DNA from: CAUZFZ01 sp963579025
GTDB lineage: Bacteria > Planctomycetota > Planctomycetia > Planctomycetales > Planctomycetaceae
Length of the DNA stretch: 64,000 bases
Assembly: GCA_963579025.1 (NCBI GenBank)
Contig: CAUZFZ010000032.1
Location: 1 to 64,000, forward strand
Reading direction: 5' to 3'
Shown: piece by piece, positions 8,887-18,031 of the stretch
Layout of the letters: the number at the start of each line of letters is the position of its first letter
Position numbering within the stretch: the first letter of the stretch is position 1
Position numbers and translations under genes: made by a program
The notes under the pieces: model-generated
Told to the model about the DNA's origin: nothing
The model's input: only the letters and a program-made list of their open reading frames with translations
Databases searched by the model: none

Positions 8887-10287
8887 ATGACCACTGCGCT
8901 GCGATACGATCCCTCGGCTGCCCTGAGTCTCCTCCCACGTGGTTGCGTCGAGGCTCTGCAGCCGCAACTGGAATCCGCCCGGGCCGAAGTCGCTGCCGAC
9001 GTCACGTTGTTCGAATCGGGTGGTGATGTGCCGGCAGAAAAAGAGCCGCTGGACGCTGGCTTCATCCGCCTGCCGCAGCAGTTGCTCGAAGAAGTCGCCA
9101 CCTCACCGGCAACCAGCCAGGTCGGTCGCATCAACAGCGCGGCCGTTCAATTGCGGGACGAGATTGACCGTGTCGTGCTGCTGGGGATTGGCGGCTCGTA
9201 CATGGGAGCCCGAGCCCTGTTCGAAGCGATCTGCCATCCGTGGCACAACGAATTGAGCCGCGCGGACCGCAACGGTGTGCCGCGCGTTTACTTCGAGGGT
9301 AATAATGTTGACTCGGATGCGCAGCAGGCACTGCTGGGGATGCTGGCCCGCACGCCTGAGTCGGCTCAGGAGCTGGCCGATCGCTGGGGTATCGTGGTGA
9401 TCAGCAAGTCCGGCGGTACGCTGGAGACCGCGCTGGCCTTCCGCCTGTTCCGTCAGGCGCTCGAAGAGTTGCACAGTGCGGACAGCGATGCCATACGGCG
9501 TTGCATCGTGCCCGTCACTGGTGAGACCGGCAAACTTCGCGACATCACCAACGAGCAGGGATACGAATCTCACTTTCCGATCCCTGATGGTGTCGGCGGT
9601 CGCTTCTCCATCTTCACGGCCGTCGGGCTACTACCCGCGGCGATCCTTGGGCTCGACCTGAACGAACTGTTGCGCGGTGCGGCTGATATGACCGATCGCT
9701 TCTTCTCGGCACCTGCCGGCGACAATCCAGTGCTCGACTACACCGCCGTCTGCCATGCCTGGGAACAGCAGGGCGCCGGAACGCGGATCCTGTCGACCTG
9801 GGGCAAGCGACTGGAAGCCGCCGGCCTGTGGTACGACCAGCTTCTGTCCGAGAGCCTGGGGAAAGATGAACGCGGTGCACTACCCGTCACGGTCGTCAAC
9901 ACGCGCGATCTGCACAGTCGAGGCCAGCAGCACCAGGACGGTGTCCGCGACAAGCTGATTACCAACGTCATCGTTGAGGCACCCAATGACAAACCGCTGG
10001 GTGTCCCCGAGTTCTCAACGGACCTCGACAACCTCAACTGCTACTCGTCAAAGACTGTGTCCGATGTCATGACCGCAGCCATCCAGGGCACCAACCAGGC
10101 ATACGCCGAAGCCGCCCGCCCGACGGCCGACCTGATCTTCCCGAAGCTCGACGAGTACGCGCTGGGCCAATACTTCCAGATGATGATGCTGGCGACAGTT
10201 CTGGAAGGCCGGCTGATCGGAATCAACCCGTACGGTCAGCCGGGTGTCGAGGCTTACAAGAAAAACACGATGGCGCTGCTCGCATGA
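8887..10287 (+). CDS. pgi: Glucose-6-phosphate isomerase
   Basis: Interconverts glucose 6-phosphate and fructose 6-phosphate in the cytoplasm. 466 residues, in the size range of the shorter bacterial PGIs. Two SIS-type sugar-phosphate domains are visible: GIGGSYMGARAL at 100-111 and SKSGGTLET at 173-181. The segment ESLGKDERGALP and the later DLHSRGQQHQDG are typical of the family. It starts at ATG 8887 after a short non-coding stretch and is followed, 46 bases on, by a small membrane protein on the same strand. No sign of damage. Confidence 0.95.
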   Translation: MTTALRYDPSAALSLLPRGCVEALQPQLESARAEVAADVTLFESGGDVPAEKEPLDAGFIRLPQQLLEEVATSPATSQVGRINSAAVQLRDEIDRVVLLGIGGSYMGARALFEAICHPWHNELSRADRNGVPRVYFEGNNVDSDAQQALLGMLARTPESAQELADRWGIVVISKSGGTLETALAFRLFRQALEELHSADSDAIRRCIVPVTGETGKLRDITNEQGYESHFPIPDGVGGRFSIFTAVGLLPAAILGLDLNELLRGAADMTDRFFSAPAGDNPVLDYTAVCHAWEQQGAGTRILSTWGKRLEAAGLWYDQLLSESLGKDERGALPVTVVNTRDLHSRGQQHQDGVRDKLITNVIVEAPNDKPLGVPEFSTDLDNLNCYSSKTVSDVMTAAIQGTNQAYAEAARPTADLIFPKLDEYALGQYFQMMMLATVLEGRLIGINPYGQPGVEAYKKNTMALLA

Positions 10288-10333
10288 GGACTCCAGAGGA
10301 TCGATCGTTGCCGGATGGAGAAACTCCACGCCC

Positions 10334-10873
10334 ATGATTGGTTGTGCAACAGTTCTGGGGCTCCTTGGTTTCGGCGTTGGCTTTGTTGCCGCGTGGGTCA
10401 CGGGCAGCGCGCATCTCACTCCTCTATCTGCCGGAGCAATGACCGGTGGGATGACCTTTGCAGCAGCGCTCTTTCTTATTCTGAAGGATCAGATGCGACA
10501 CTGTTCCGCCATGAAACGCGTGCGCCGTCGGCTGCAGGAGCGTGATGATGTCGATGCTGAACGATTCTGTCACAGCCTTTCCGAATGCGATCCTGCATTA
10601 CTGCTCCACATCCGTGAAGCCGTGGCGACGTTCTTCGATGTTCCTTTGACAAATATCCACCCGGATGATCATCTCCGGACGGACTACCAGTTGGACGTGA
10701 TGGAGCCTGGCTTCCATACGGTCGTAATCTTTCATGTTCTTGCCCAGGTAAAGGCGGTGCCTGGTCCGTTCACTTTCAGCTTAGACTCCCTGACCGGCTA
10801 CCGGGAATTCAGTGCTCACGTTCAGAACATTGTCAAAGAGCTTGAGTCCGGAACCGATGACAACGACACCTGA
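10334..10873 (+). CDS. Two-TM membrane protein with acyl-carrier-like tail
   Basis: 179 residues from ATG 10334; an earlier in-frame start would overlap the isomerase and add charged residues before the membrane part. Two hydrophobic helices cover roughly residues 1-22 and 28-48. The cytoplasmic remainder (VATFFDVPLTNIHPDDHLRT, then YQLDVMEP) is laid out like an acyl carrier protein, but the DSL serine that would carry phosphopantetheine is absent (LDVME). The resemblance is weak and by eye. It lies 14 bases before the VWA gene, so the two may be co-transcribed. Function unknown. Confidence 0.6.
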   Translation: MIGCATVLGLLGFGVGFVAAWVTGSAHLTPLSAGAMTGGMTFAAALFLILKDQMRHCSAMKRVRRRLQERDDVDAERFCHSLSECDPALLLHIREAVATFFDVPLTNIHPDDHLRTDYQLDVMEPGFHTVVIFHVLAQVKAVPGPFTFSLDSLTGYREFSAHVQNIVKELESGTDDNDT

Positions 10874-10887
10874 AGAATGAAACTGGG

Positions 10888-12024
10888 ATGCCTGATTTCG
10901 AATACACGCGGTGGGATGGTTCGCAGGAGTTTACTCCGCAGTCCGCGGACAAGCTGTTTGATGAACTCAGCCGCTACATGCTCGATCATGGCGAGTTTGT
11001 TCTCGACAACCTGAATCAGTGGGAAGAGGAACATCCTGATCTGGTGCAGAAGCTGATCGAGCAGGGCTATGTCGATCGCGATGAGGAGGGGCGGTTTCAG
11101 GTCACTCCCAAGGGAGTCCGCCGCGTCGAGAATCGGGCCATTGAAGAACTCTTCGACGTCACGCGCAAAGACAAGGTGGGGAAACACGACACCGAATTCC
11201 GCGGGACCGGGCAGGTCACACATGAAGAATCGAAGCCGTACGAATACGGCGATCCGGTTTCGAATCTGAATCTGCACGAGACGTTGAAGAACGCCATCTC
11301 ACGGCAGGGCGGCGGAACACCAGTCAAGATCGGTCACGACGATCTGGTTGTGCACGACACGGAATACCAGACTTCGTGCGCGACCGTCGTGCTGCTGGAC
11401 ATGTCCGGCAGCATGAATCGTTACGGCAAGTACGGTCAGGCGAAGAAAGTCGCTTTGGCGCTGCAGGGAATGGTTCGCGGCCGCTACCAGGGCGACTTTC
11501 TGCAGATCATCGGTTTCTACAGTTATGCCAGCCCGATGTCTGAACGCGAGCTGCTGTACTCGGCGCCGAAGGAAGTCAGCATCTTCGACCCGCGTGTGCA
11601 TCTGCGGATCAATCTGGATCATCCGCCGGGATTCGTTCCACAGCATTTCACGAATATCCACGCGGGTCTGCAGTTTGCTCGCCGAGTCCTGAAGCGTCAG
11701 CCAGCTCAGAACCGGCAGATCATCACGATCACCGATGGCGAGCCGACGGCTCACATTGAAGGTCGCGACCTGCTGCTGATCTACCCGCCGTGCGAACGCA
11801 CCGCGCAGGCGACACTCGGCGAGGTCAAGCGATGCGCTTCCGAGGGGATCCACCTGTCCAGCTTCGCGCTGATCGAAGACTACTTCTACCTGGATCTCGT
11901 CAATTTCGTCGAGCAGATGGCACAGGTGTCCGGTGGCGTCGCGGCTTACTGCAACGCGGATGACCTGGGCAACATGGTGATCGACAGTTTCGCGCAGGGT
12001 CGCCGTCGGCGACGCACGCTTTGA
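10888..12024 (+). CDS. VWA domain protein
   Basis: 378 residues. An acidic N-terminal part (about 1-150) leads to a von Willebrand factor A domain at about 160-360. The metal site is visible: DMSGSM at 171-176, the FTNIHAG threonine, and ITDGEP. A basic tail (RRRRRTL) ends the protein. No signal peptide, so it is cytoplasmic. Proteins of this shape commonly work beside an AAA+ (MoxR or magnesium-chelatase-like) ATPase; none is adjacent here. It follows the small membrane protein closely and precedes the SDR gene by 59 bases. Confidence 0.85.
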   Translation: MPDFEYTRWDGSQEFTPQSADKLFDELSRYMLDHGEFVLDNLNQWEEEHPDLVQKLIEQGYVDRDEEGRFQVTPKGVRRVENRAIEELFDVTRKDKVGKHDTEFRGTGQVTHEESKPYEYGDPVSNLNLHETLKNAISRQGGGTPVKIGHDDLVVHDTEYQTSCATVVLLDMSGSMNRYGKYGQAKKVALALQGMVRGRYQGDFLQIIGFYSYASPMSERELLYSAPKEVSIFDPRVHLRINLDHPPGFVPQHFTNIHAGLQFARRVLKRQPAQNRQIITITDGEPTAHIEGRDLLLIYPPCERTAQATLGEVKRCASEGIHLSSFALIEDYFYLDLVNFVEQMAQVSGGVAAYCNADDLGNMVIDSFAQGRRRRRTL

Positions 12025-12083
12025 CGGCGGATTGAGGCCACCAATCTGAGGGAAACACAGCGTTTCCGATTGACGAAAGGTGA

Positions 12084-12818
12084 ATGATGCCGGAATTGGA
12101 TGGACGGACAGCACTCGTCACGGGCGGTGGCAGCGGTATCGGCGCGGCCATCGCCAGCACTCTTGCCGCTGCCGGTTGTCACGTGGTTATCACGGGCCGC
12201 CGGATGGAGCGTTTGCAGGCAGTCGCTGACGCGGACAGCACGGGTCGGATAACGCCCGTAGTCGCTGACGTCGCCGATCGCGATTCTGTCTCGGCGTTGT
12301 TCGAACAGGTCGGCGCGGTGCTTTCACGCGTCGACATTCTCGTCAATTCTGCCGGGATCAACGTGCCTAACCGTGCGATGGCCGATCTGACGCCCGAGGA
12401 CTGGGACCGGGTGATGGCCATTAACGCGACAGGTACGTTCAATTGCATCCGTGGGGTGCTGCCTCAGATGCGTGAGCGTCACGACGGAGTGATCATCAAC
12501 ATCACATCAGTCGCCGGGATGCGGACCGGATTGCTCGGCGGTGTGGCGTACAACGCGTCGAAATTCGCGGCCTCGGCACTGGGCCGGACTGTCGGTGAAG
12601 AAGAGCGAGATAACGGCATTCGTGTGACGACAATCTATCCCGGCGAAGTCGAAACACCGATCCTCGATGACCGTCCCGTGCCGGTCTCGGCCGAGCATCG
12701 GGCTCGTATTCTCCAGCCGGAGGACATCGCCGCGGCGGCACTGATGGTGGCTTGTCTGCCTCCTCGCGCTCGAGTCCCCGAACTGGTGATTACACCCACG
12801 ACGCAGTCGTTCACCTGA
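12084..12818 (+). CDS. Short-chain dehydrogenase/reductase
   Basis: 244 residues, a classical SDR. NAD(P)-binding TGGGSGIG at 13-20, NSAG at 88-91, catalytic Ser142 and the YNASK pair Tyr156-Lys160. Two ATGs (12084, 12087) follow an AAAGG ribosome site. The substrate cannot be read from sequence. It precedes the ligase and dehydrogenase genes on the same strand, which suggests it may handle the aldehyde or alcohol they make or use. Confidence 0.88.
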   Translation: MMPELDGRTALVTGGGSGIGAAIASTLAAAGCHVVITGRRMERLQAVADADSTGRITPVVADVADRDSVSALFEQVGAVLSRVDILVNSAGINVPNRAMADLTPEDWDRVMAINATGTFNCIRGVLPQMRERHDGVIINITSVAGMRTGLLGGVAYNASKFAASALGRTVGEEERDNGIRVTTIYPGEVETPILDDRPVPVSAEHRARILQPEDIAAAALMVACLPPRARVPELVITPTTQSFT

Positions 12819-12995
12819 CGCACGCGCTGCCCGACGATTGAATTGCCGCGTGCCCTCCCTATTATTTCGCGTTCCGGTGCGAGCCGCGGGAAACTCGGAA
12901 TCCTCGCACACCAACCTGCCAGACATTCGCGCCACGACGCCTGTTGTCCCCCACCAGCGCGAATTGCCATACCTCGCCATCTACGGAGCACACCA

Positions 12996-14096
12996 GTGAG
13001 TGAACTCTCTCTCGACCAGAAGGTCGCCCAGGCAAAGGAACAGCTCGATCAGCATGTGCGTGAAGCCGTCCAATGGCACTTCAGTCCCGAAACCGGCTGC
13101 GAATACTGGCTCGAGAAAGCGAAGACGCTGGACTTCAATCCGCTCGAAGACGTCAACACTTTTGACGACATCAAGAAGTTCCCCCTGTTCGAGGACGAAG
13201 ACCTCCGCGGCGGCCCAGTTAACCGCTGGATCCCGAAAGGGCTCGCAGGCAAGCCTGCCTACGTCTTCGAAACCGGCGGGACGACAGGTATTCCGAAATC
13301 ACGTGTCGTGCTGGAAGACCACTGGATCGACTACGAGGAATTCAGCAAGACCTTGCCGGACGAGCACTTTCCGCGCGGAGCAAACTGGCTGATGCTGGGA
13401 CCATCGGGTCCGCGTCGTTTGCGTCTGGCGGTCGAACACCTGTGCCAGCACCGTGGTGGTATCTGCTTCTGTGTGGACCTGGATCCTCGCTGGGTCGTGA
13501 AACTGCTCAAGCGCGGCAAGACCGACGAAGCCAAAGCCTACGCCGATCACGTCATCGATCAGGCGGTGACTGTCTTGAGTGCGAATCACAACGTGCAGTG
13601 CATGTTCGCGACGCCCAAACTGCTTGAAGCACTCGCCATGCGGCTGATCGAAAATGATTCATCGATTGCCGATGCCGGCATCACGGGCATCTTCGCCGGT
13701 GGCACGGAATTCACTCCGCAGTGGTACCGCTTCTGCAAGGAAGAACTGCTCGGCCCCGATATCTATATCACTCCCACATACGGCAACACGCTGATGGGTC
13801 TGGCCTGCGGCAGGCCCTTTGATCCGGCGGACGAATACAAGATCACGTACCACGCTCCGCAGCCACGTGCCGCGATCGAGATTGTCGAGTTCGAAGACTA
13901 CAACACCCCCGTCGCTTACGGCGAAACCGGCCGCGTAAAGCTCTATACGTTTACTAAAGAGCTGTTCATCCCCGGTTTCATGGAACGCGACGAGGGCGAA
14001 CGCGAAGAGCCGATCGACGTGTATCCCTGGGACGGCATCAGCGGCACGCGTCCATTCCATGAGTTGCTCACGACGACAACGGTTGGCGTTTATTAG
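12996..14096 (+). CDS. AMP-forming acyl ligase-like protein (ANL superfamily)
   Basis: 366 residues from GTG 12996, which has GGAG seven bases upstream; a longer in-frame start adds only non-protein-like sequence. The ATP-binding loop reads TGGTTGIPK at 93-101, with FAGGTEFTP and a TPTYGNT segment near 258 for the adenine and acyl sites. The protein is shorter than typical CoA ligases and has a reduced C-terminal domain, closer in size to LuxE or PaaK-like enzymes. It lies 66 bases ahead of an aldehyde-dehydrogenase-fold gene. I infer activation of a carboxylic acid as an acyl-adenylate for reduction by the neighbour. Confidence 0.72.
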   Translation: MSELSLDQKVAQAKEQLDQHVREAVQWHFSPETGCEYWLEKAKTLDFNPLEDVNTFDDIKKFPLFEDEDLRGGPVNRWIPKGLAGKPAYVFETGGTTGIPKSRVVLEDHWIDYEEFSKTLPDEHFPRGANWLMLGPSGPRRLRLAVEHLCQHRGGICFCVDLDPRWVVKLLKRGKTDEAKAYADHVIDQAVTVLSANHNVQCMFATPKLLEALAMRLIENDSSIADAGITGIFAGGTEFTPQWYRFCKEELLGPDIYITPTYGNTLMGLACGRPFDPADEYKITYHAPQPRAAIEIVEFEDYNTPVAYGETGRVKLYTFTKELFIPGFMERDEGEREEPIDVYPWDGISGTRPFHELLTTTTVGVY

Positions 14097-14162
14097 GCGA
14101 GCCTGCGATCTATTCGTCGTTTGTTTGCAGCCCCGATCAAGAACAACCTGAAGGACATCCCG

Positions 14163-15611
14163 ATGCTTGAAATTCCCGTCATTCGCTGGGGTAAAGAATA
14201 CGAGTCCATGTCGAAGATGGACGTCGTTCACTTTGAGACTGGCGAGACGCTCGCTCAGGTCCATGAAGCCAATGCTGGCCTCATCAAGATGGACATGAAG
14301 AAGGCTGGAAACGCACGTGATGTTCTGCGTCAGTTCAGCATCCAGCAACTCGTCGACATGTGTGCGAAAGCTGGTGAGCTGTACGAACATGCCACGCTGC
14401 CGCTGGGCAATGGCGAGCAGGATCCCGACAGCTTCTGCCTTATGCAGTCCGCGACGACAGGTCTGCCCGAGCACATGTGCCGTGGCAACATGTCGAAAAA
14501 CGCCTTCGTGATGAAGCACATGGGCGAGATTCTGGCGGCCCTGACCCGTGGACTGCCGTACGACATTCTGAGCGACGGCTACGGAATGGAAGACCGTGGC
14601 GTCATGGTCAGCTATCAGGCCAACTGCAATGCCGCCGGCTGGGTGCTGCCCTCAAACAGTCCCGGCGTGCATACGCTGTGGCTGCCGGTCATCCCGCTGC
14701 AGATCGGACTGGTCCTGAAGCCTGGTCCCGCTGAACCGTGGACGCCCTATCGAATTTACGAATCCTTCGCTCAGGCCGGTGTGCCGCGTGAAGCCTTCTG
14801 TCTGTATCCGGGCGATGCGGCCAAAGGTGCAGAACTCGGCGGTGCCGTGCTGGAGACCTGCGAACGTTCCGTCATCTTCGGCGGCCTGGCCACGATCGAT
14901 CGGTACCGGGGCAATCCGAAAGTCTCGGCTCACGGACCCGGTTTTTCGAAGATCATCCTGGGCGACGACAAAGTCGACGACTGGGAAAAATATCTCGATC
15001 TGATGGTCGACAGTGTGTACGTCAACAGCGGCAGAAGCTGCATCAGTTGCTCAGGCATCTGGGCGTCACGTCACACGGAAGAGATCGCGGACGCCATGGC
15101 TCAACGCCTTGGACCGATCGCGCCGAAACCGATGACTGATCCGGATGCCGGGCTGGCCGCCTTCACCATGCCCGGCGCGGCCGAAGCCATGAGTAGTCAG
15201 ATCGACGACGGTTGCACGTCATCCGCCGTGACTGAAGTGACCGCAAAGTACCGAGGTGGCGATCGTCTGGTGAAGAATGAACGCTGCGATTTTCTGCGAC
15301 CGACCGTGCTGCATGTCAGTGACGCGGACGACCCGATGGCGAACACAGAATTCATGTTCCCGTTTGCCTCGGTCGTCGAGTGCCCGCAGGATCAGATGCT
15401 CAAAAAAATCGGCTACACACTGGTCGGCTCTTGCATCACCGAGGACGACGCGTTTTCGAAGAAGCTGATCGACGCGACGAACATCGACCGGCTGAACATC
15501 GGCGAGGTCAAAACGTTGCAGCTCAACTGGCTGCAGCCGCACGAAGGCAACATCATCGATTTCCTGTTCCGTGCGCGTGCTTTCCAGAACGCCCCGCCGC
15601 CACCACATTGA
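14163..15611 (+). CDS. Aldehyde dehydrogenase-fold protein, possibly acyl reductase
   Basis: 482 residues from ATG 14163, with AAGGA upstream. The ALDH cofactor-binding region (PSNSPGVHTLWLP, then LVLKPGPAEPWTP) and the catalytic segment SGRSCISCSG are present; Cys293 is the likely nucleophile, with Cys296 close by. The usual general-base glutamate region is not obvious. Together with the preceding ligase this recalls the LuxE-LuxC layout of fatty-acid reductases, where LuxC is also an ALDH relative. That is an inference from order and size; an ordinary NAD-dependent aldehyde dehydrogenase is the alternative. Confidence 0.75.
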   Translation: MLEIPVIRWGKEYESMSKMDVVHFETGETLAQVHEANAGLIKMDMKKAGNARDVLRQFSIQQLVDMCAKAGELYEHATLPLGNGEQDPDSFCLMQSATTGLPEHMCRGNMSKNAFVMKHMGEILAALTRGLPYDILSDGYGMEDRGVMVSYQANCNAAGWVLPSNSPGVHTLWLPVIPLQIGLVLKPGPAEPWTPYRIYESFAQAGVPREAFCLYPGDAAKGAELGGAVLETCERSVIFGGLATIDRYRGNPKVSAHGPGFSKIILGDDKVDDWEKYLDLMVDSVYVNSGRSCISCSGIWASRHTEEIADAMAQRLGPIAPKPMTDPDAGLAAFTMPGAAEAMSSQIDDGCTSSAVTEVTAKYRGGDRLVKNERCDFLRPTVLHVSDADDPMANTEFMFPFASVVECPQDQMLKKIGYTLVGSCITEDDAFSKKLIDATNIDRLNIGEVKTLQLNWLQPHEGNIIDFLFRARAFQNAPPPPH

Positions 15612-15635
15612 TCGTTCGACTTCCAACGAATCTAG

Positions 15636-15672
15636 AAAGGCCTCGCCGTCACCCGGTGGGGCCTTTTCTTTT
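15636..15672 (+). terminator. Rho-independent terminator after the ALDH gene
   Basis: Stem AAAGGCC / GGCCTTT with inner pairing, followed by TTCTTTT. It lies 25 bases after the dehydrogenase stop codon and closes the SDR-ligase-dehydrogenase run. Confidence 0.8.
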
Positions 15673-15706
15673 GGAGAATGCAGACGCGGTAACCAACCAG
15701 ACCAGG

Positions 15707-16255
15707 TTACAGGGACGCAATCCAGTTGGAGAGGTCCGGCCACGCGACGATCACTGCCGCGGCAAGAGCAGACGGTGCGAGGAACAGTCCGCGCTTGAGC
15801 GGCTTGCGCTCGGTTGCAGTGAGTGGCACGAATGACCGCGTCTTTACGACGAGCATGGCGTGTTCGGCGGATCCACGGACCAGATTCCAGGCACCAGTCT
15901 GCCAGATGATGATCGCGACTCCGCAGACGAAACCGATGGAAAACGTCCACAGCAAGGCTTCGATGCCGCGTTCCAGGCCCAGGAACGCTCCGATCATGGC
16001 AATCAGTTTGACATCACCGCCGCCCAGATCGAAGAAGACGAACGCGGTCAGCATGATGAGCCCGCAGGCGAAGAATCCGATGGCTGACTCAGTGGCGCCT
16101 TCGAGTCCGGCGGGGAAAGTGCCCAGGCCGCCCGCATTCAGCAGCAGCCCGGCAAGCATGCCGGGATAGGTGTTCCAGTTGTAGATTTCGTGCCTGGCGA
16201 TGTCCGTCCGAGTGGCGACGGCGAGCAGGATGAGAAGAACTGCCAGAGCGACCAT
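15707..16255 (-). CDS. Prepilin peptidase (A24 family, TadV/CpaA-like)
   Basis: A membrane aspartic protease that trims pilin leader peptides. 182 residues from ATG 16255, with about six hydrophobic helices. The two catalytic aspartates of A24 enzymes are visible: D18 in ATRTDIARHEI and D81 in GGGDVKL. An in-frame TTG at 16315 would add 20 residues, but its first codons lie inside a palindromic repeat, so the shorter form is preferred. It has no N-methylation domain, as in Tad/Flp-type peptidases. Two pilin-like genes lie just upstream on the same strand. Confidence 0.85.
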   Translation of the reverse strand: MVALAVLLILLAVATRTDIARHEIYNWNTYPGMLAGLLLNAGGLGTFPAGLEGATESAIGFFACGLIMLTAFVFFDLGGGDVKLIAMIGAFLGLERGIEALLWTFSIGFVCGVAIIIWQTGAWNLVRGSAEHAMLVVKTRSFVPLTATERKPLKRGLFLAPSALAAAVIVAWPDLSNWIASL

Positions 16256-16300
16256 GATTGCCTGACGCGATGATGCGGCCAACAGTCCGTTGAAGAACGC

Positions 16301-16396
16301 GTAGGCCGGTAACAAGGAGCGTTAGCGACGATGTTCCGGCAGTTATCCCTCGACGAACATGCACTTGCCGGAACTGCGCTTCGCTTGTTCCGGCCT
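16301..16396. repeat. Palindromic repeat, GTAGGCCGG family, copy 1
   Basis: Ends GTAGGCCGGtAACAAG and CTTGTTCCGGCCTAC pair with each other, with a second inner pair around gttccggcag and cttgccggaac. It sits between the pilin-like gene and the peptidase gene. Copy 2 lies at 33499-33598 in reverse orientation. Confidence 0.8.
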
Positions 16397-16406
16397 ACTT
16401 CGGCGA

Positions 16407-16631
16407 TCAGATGCGGCCGGCGCCGTTGGCTGCGTTGTCGCTGCCTTCCTCGAGTTCGTCCAAGCCGCTTTCGAAGTAGTCGCGGATGCGCGGCCAGCCG
16501 AACTTGATCAGGAAGATCAGAATCGGAATCGCGATCGCGCCAATGATGAGAATCGTCTCAAGGCTGACGGCTCCACGCTGGTCGTGGTGGACTTTTTTCA
16601 GAATATCGCGAAACGTCACTTTGCGGCTCAT
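16407..16631 (-). CDS. Flp-type pilin-like small protein
   Basis: 74 residues from ATG 16631. A short basic leader ends RG at 19-20, followed by AVSLE and a 20-residue hydrophobic helix, so cleavage after Gly20 with Glu25 at position +5 fits a class III (prepilin) signal. The tail is acidic. The preceding gene overlaps any longer start. It is transcribed ahead of the prepilin peptidase, its probable processing enzyme. A TadE-like pseudopilin is an alternative label. Confidence 0.7.
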   Translation of the reverse strand: MSRKVTFRDILKKVHHDQRGAVSLETILIIGAIAIPILIFLIKFGWPRIRDYFESGLDELEEGSDNAANGAGRI

Positions 16632-16674
16632 TATTGATCCTCGACTGCAGTGGCTCTGGCTCTCGCGGGCGGGT

Positions 16675-16878
16675 TCACATGAACGGCCACGCAATCATCG
16701 TACACATCATTTCATAGCTGAGTTCAATGATCCGCTTACCGGCAGGAATCGCGAACGCCGCCAGCGGAAACACGACACACAGTATCAGAATATAATCGAG
16801 TGTTGAGGCTCCCGCCCGCGGATGCGCAGCAGCTGAATTGACGCCACTGGACGTGTTTGTCTGCCGCCGTACCTGCAT
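16675..16878 (-). CDS. Second pilin-like small protein
   Basis: 67 residues. A polar leader ends RAG at 21-23, then ASTLDYILIL and a hydrophobic helix to about residue 47. The position-5 acid is Asp28 rather than Glu. Same strand as and 43 bases ahead of the first pilin-like gene. Judged real because size, leader, helix and neighbours all agree; homology not tested. Confidence 0.62.
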   Translation of the reverse strand: MQVRRQTNTSSGVNSAAAHPRAGASTLDYILILCVVFPLAAFAIPAGKRIIELSYEMMCTMIAWPFM

Positions 16879-17061
16879 CGGGAATCCTCACAGCTAAGTC
16901 ACGCACCTGACGCAACCTGGAGCAGGCTACCGACTTCCTGAGTCCATTGCCAGAACTGCGCAGGATGGCGGACAGGCCATCGATAGATCGCTACTCTGCA
17001 AGTCGTAAACGCAGAACGATTCGGACAGTAAACGGAAAATCGACCGAAAAGGGGACGGGAC

Positions 17062-17886
17062 GTGCTGGGACTGGCAGGCAGAATCGACGAGGCCGCGGCC
17101 GCCATTCGGCAGACATGGTCAGGAACGCCTCGCGTGGGACTGATCCTCGGGACCGGTCTGGGCGGACTGGCCGAGCAGATCGAGCAGGAAGCGGTCATCA
17201 ATTACGCGGACATTCCGCACTTCCCGGAATCGACCGTCGAATCACACGCGGGTCAGCTCGTGTGCGGATCGCTGCGCGGCGTCTCGATTGTCGCTATGGA
17301 GGGCCGGTTTCACTTCTACGAGGGATACACGATGCAGCAGGTGACGTTTCCTGTGCGCGTCATGAAAGCTCTGGGCATCGAAATCCTGGTCGTCACGAAT
17401 GCGGCCGGCGGAATGAATCCGCAATACGAACTCGCTGATGTGATGATCATCGAGGACATGATCAACTTCATGGGTGACAACCCACTGAGGGGCATCAACG
17501 ACGACAACCTCGGGCCGCGTTTTCCAGACATGTGCGAACCGTTCGACAAGCGCCTGATGCAACTGGCCAGCGAATCCGCACTCGAACTTGACATTCGGAC
17601 GCAGCAGGGAGTGTTCATTGCGGTGTCGGGTCCAAATCTCGAGACACGGGCCGAATATCGCATGCTGCGCGGAATGGGAGCAGACGTCGTCGGCATGTCG
17701 ACCGTGCCGGAAACGATCGTCGCACGACACGCCGACCTGCGCGTTCTGGGTTGCTCGATCGTGACCGACATTTGCCTGCCCGACGCACTCGAACCAGTCG
17801 ACATCGCGAAGATTCTGGAAGTCGCGGCAATCGGCGGCGAACGACTGTCACGCCTGATTCCACACGTGGTCGAGCGGCTCAATTAA
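17062..17886 (+). CDS. punA: Purine nucleoside phosphorylase
   Basis: Splits inosine and guanosine with phosphate to free base and ribose 1-phosphate. 274 residues, the usual size for the trimeric type. Landmarks: GTGLG at 30-34 (phosphate), ESHAGQL near 60, GRFHFYEGY, VTNAAGGMNP, and SGPNLETRAEYR (base binding). The GTG start at 17062 follows GGGGACGGG. It stands alone between the pilin-like genes, which run the other way, and queG. Confidence 0.93.
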   Translation: MLGLAGRIDEAAAAIRQTWSGTPRVGLILGTGLGGLAEQIEQEAVINYADIPHFPESTVESHAGQLVCGSLRGVSIVAMEGRFHFYEGYTMQQVTFPVRVMKALGIEILVVTNAAGGMNPQYELADVMIIEDMINFMGDNPLRGINDDNLGPRFPDMCEPFDKRLMQLASESALELDIRTQQGVFIAVSGPNLETRAEYRMLRGMGADVVGMSTVPETIVARHADLRVLGCSIVTDICLPDALEPVDIAKILEVAAIGGERLSRLIPHVVERLN

Positions 17887-18031
17887 CCTGGCGGGAAAGC
17901 CGCTTATCAGGAGACCAGTGACGGACACGTTCCTGGCGAACCTCCTGACTGCGGCCTTTTTTCGCTCGCGGCGAAATACTGAGTTGCAGTGCCGGCAGTA
18001 GGTGGAATGCCCCCAAACGGTGTACCAGGTC

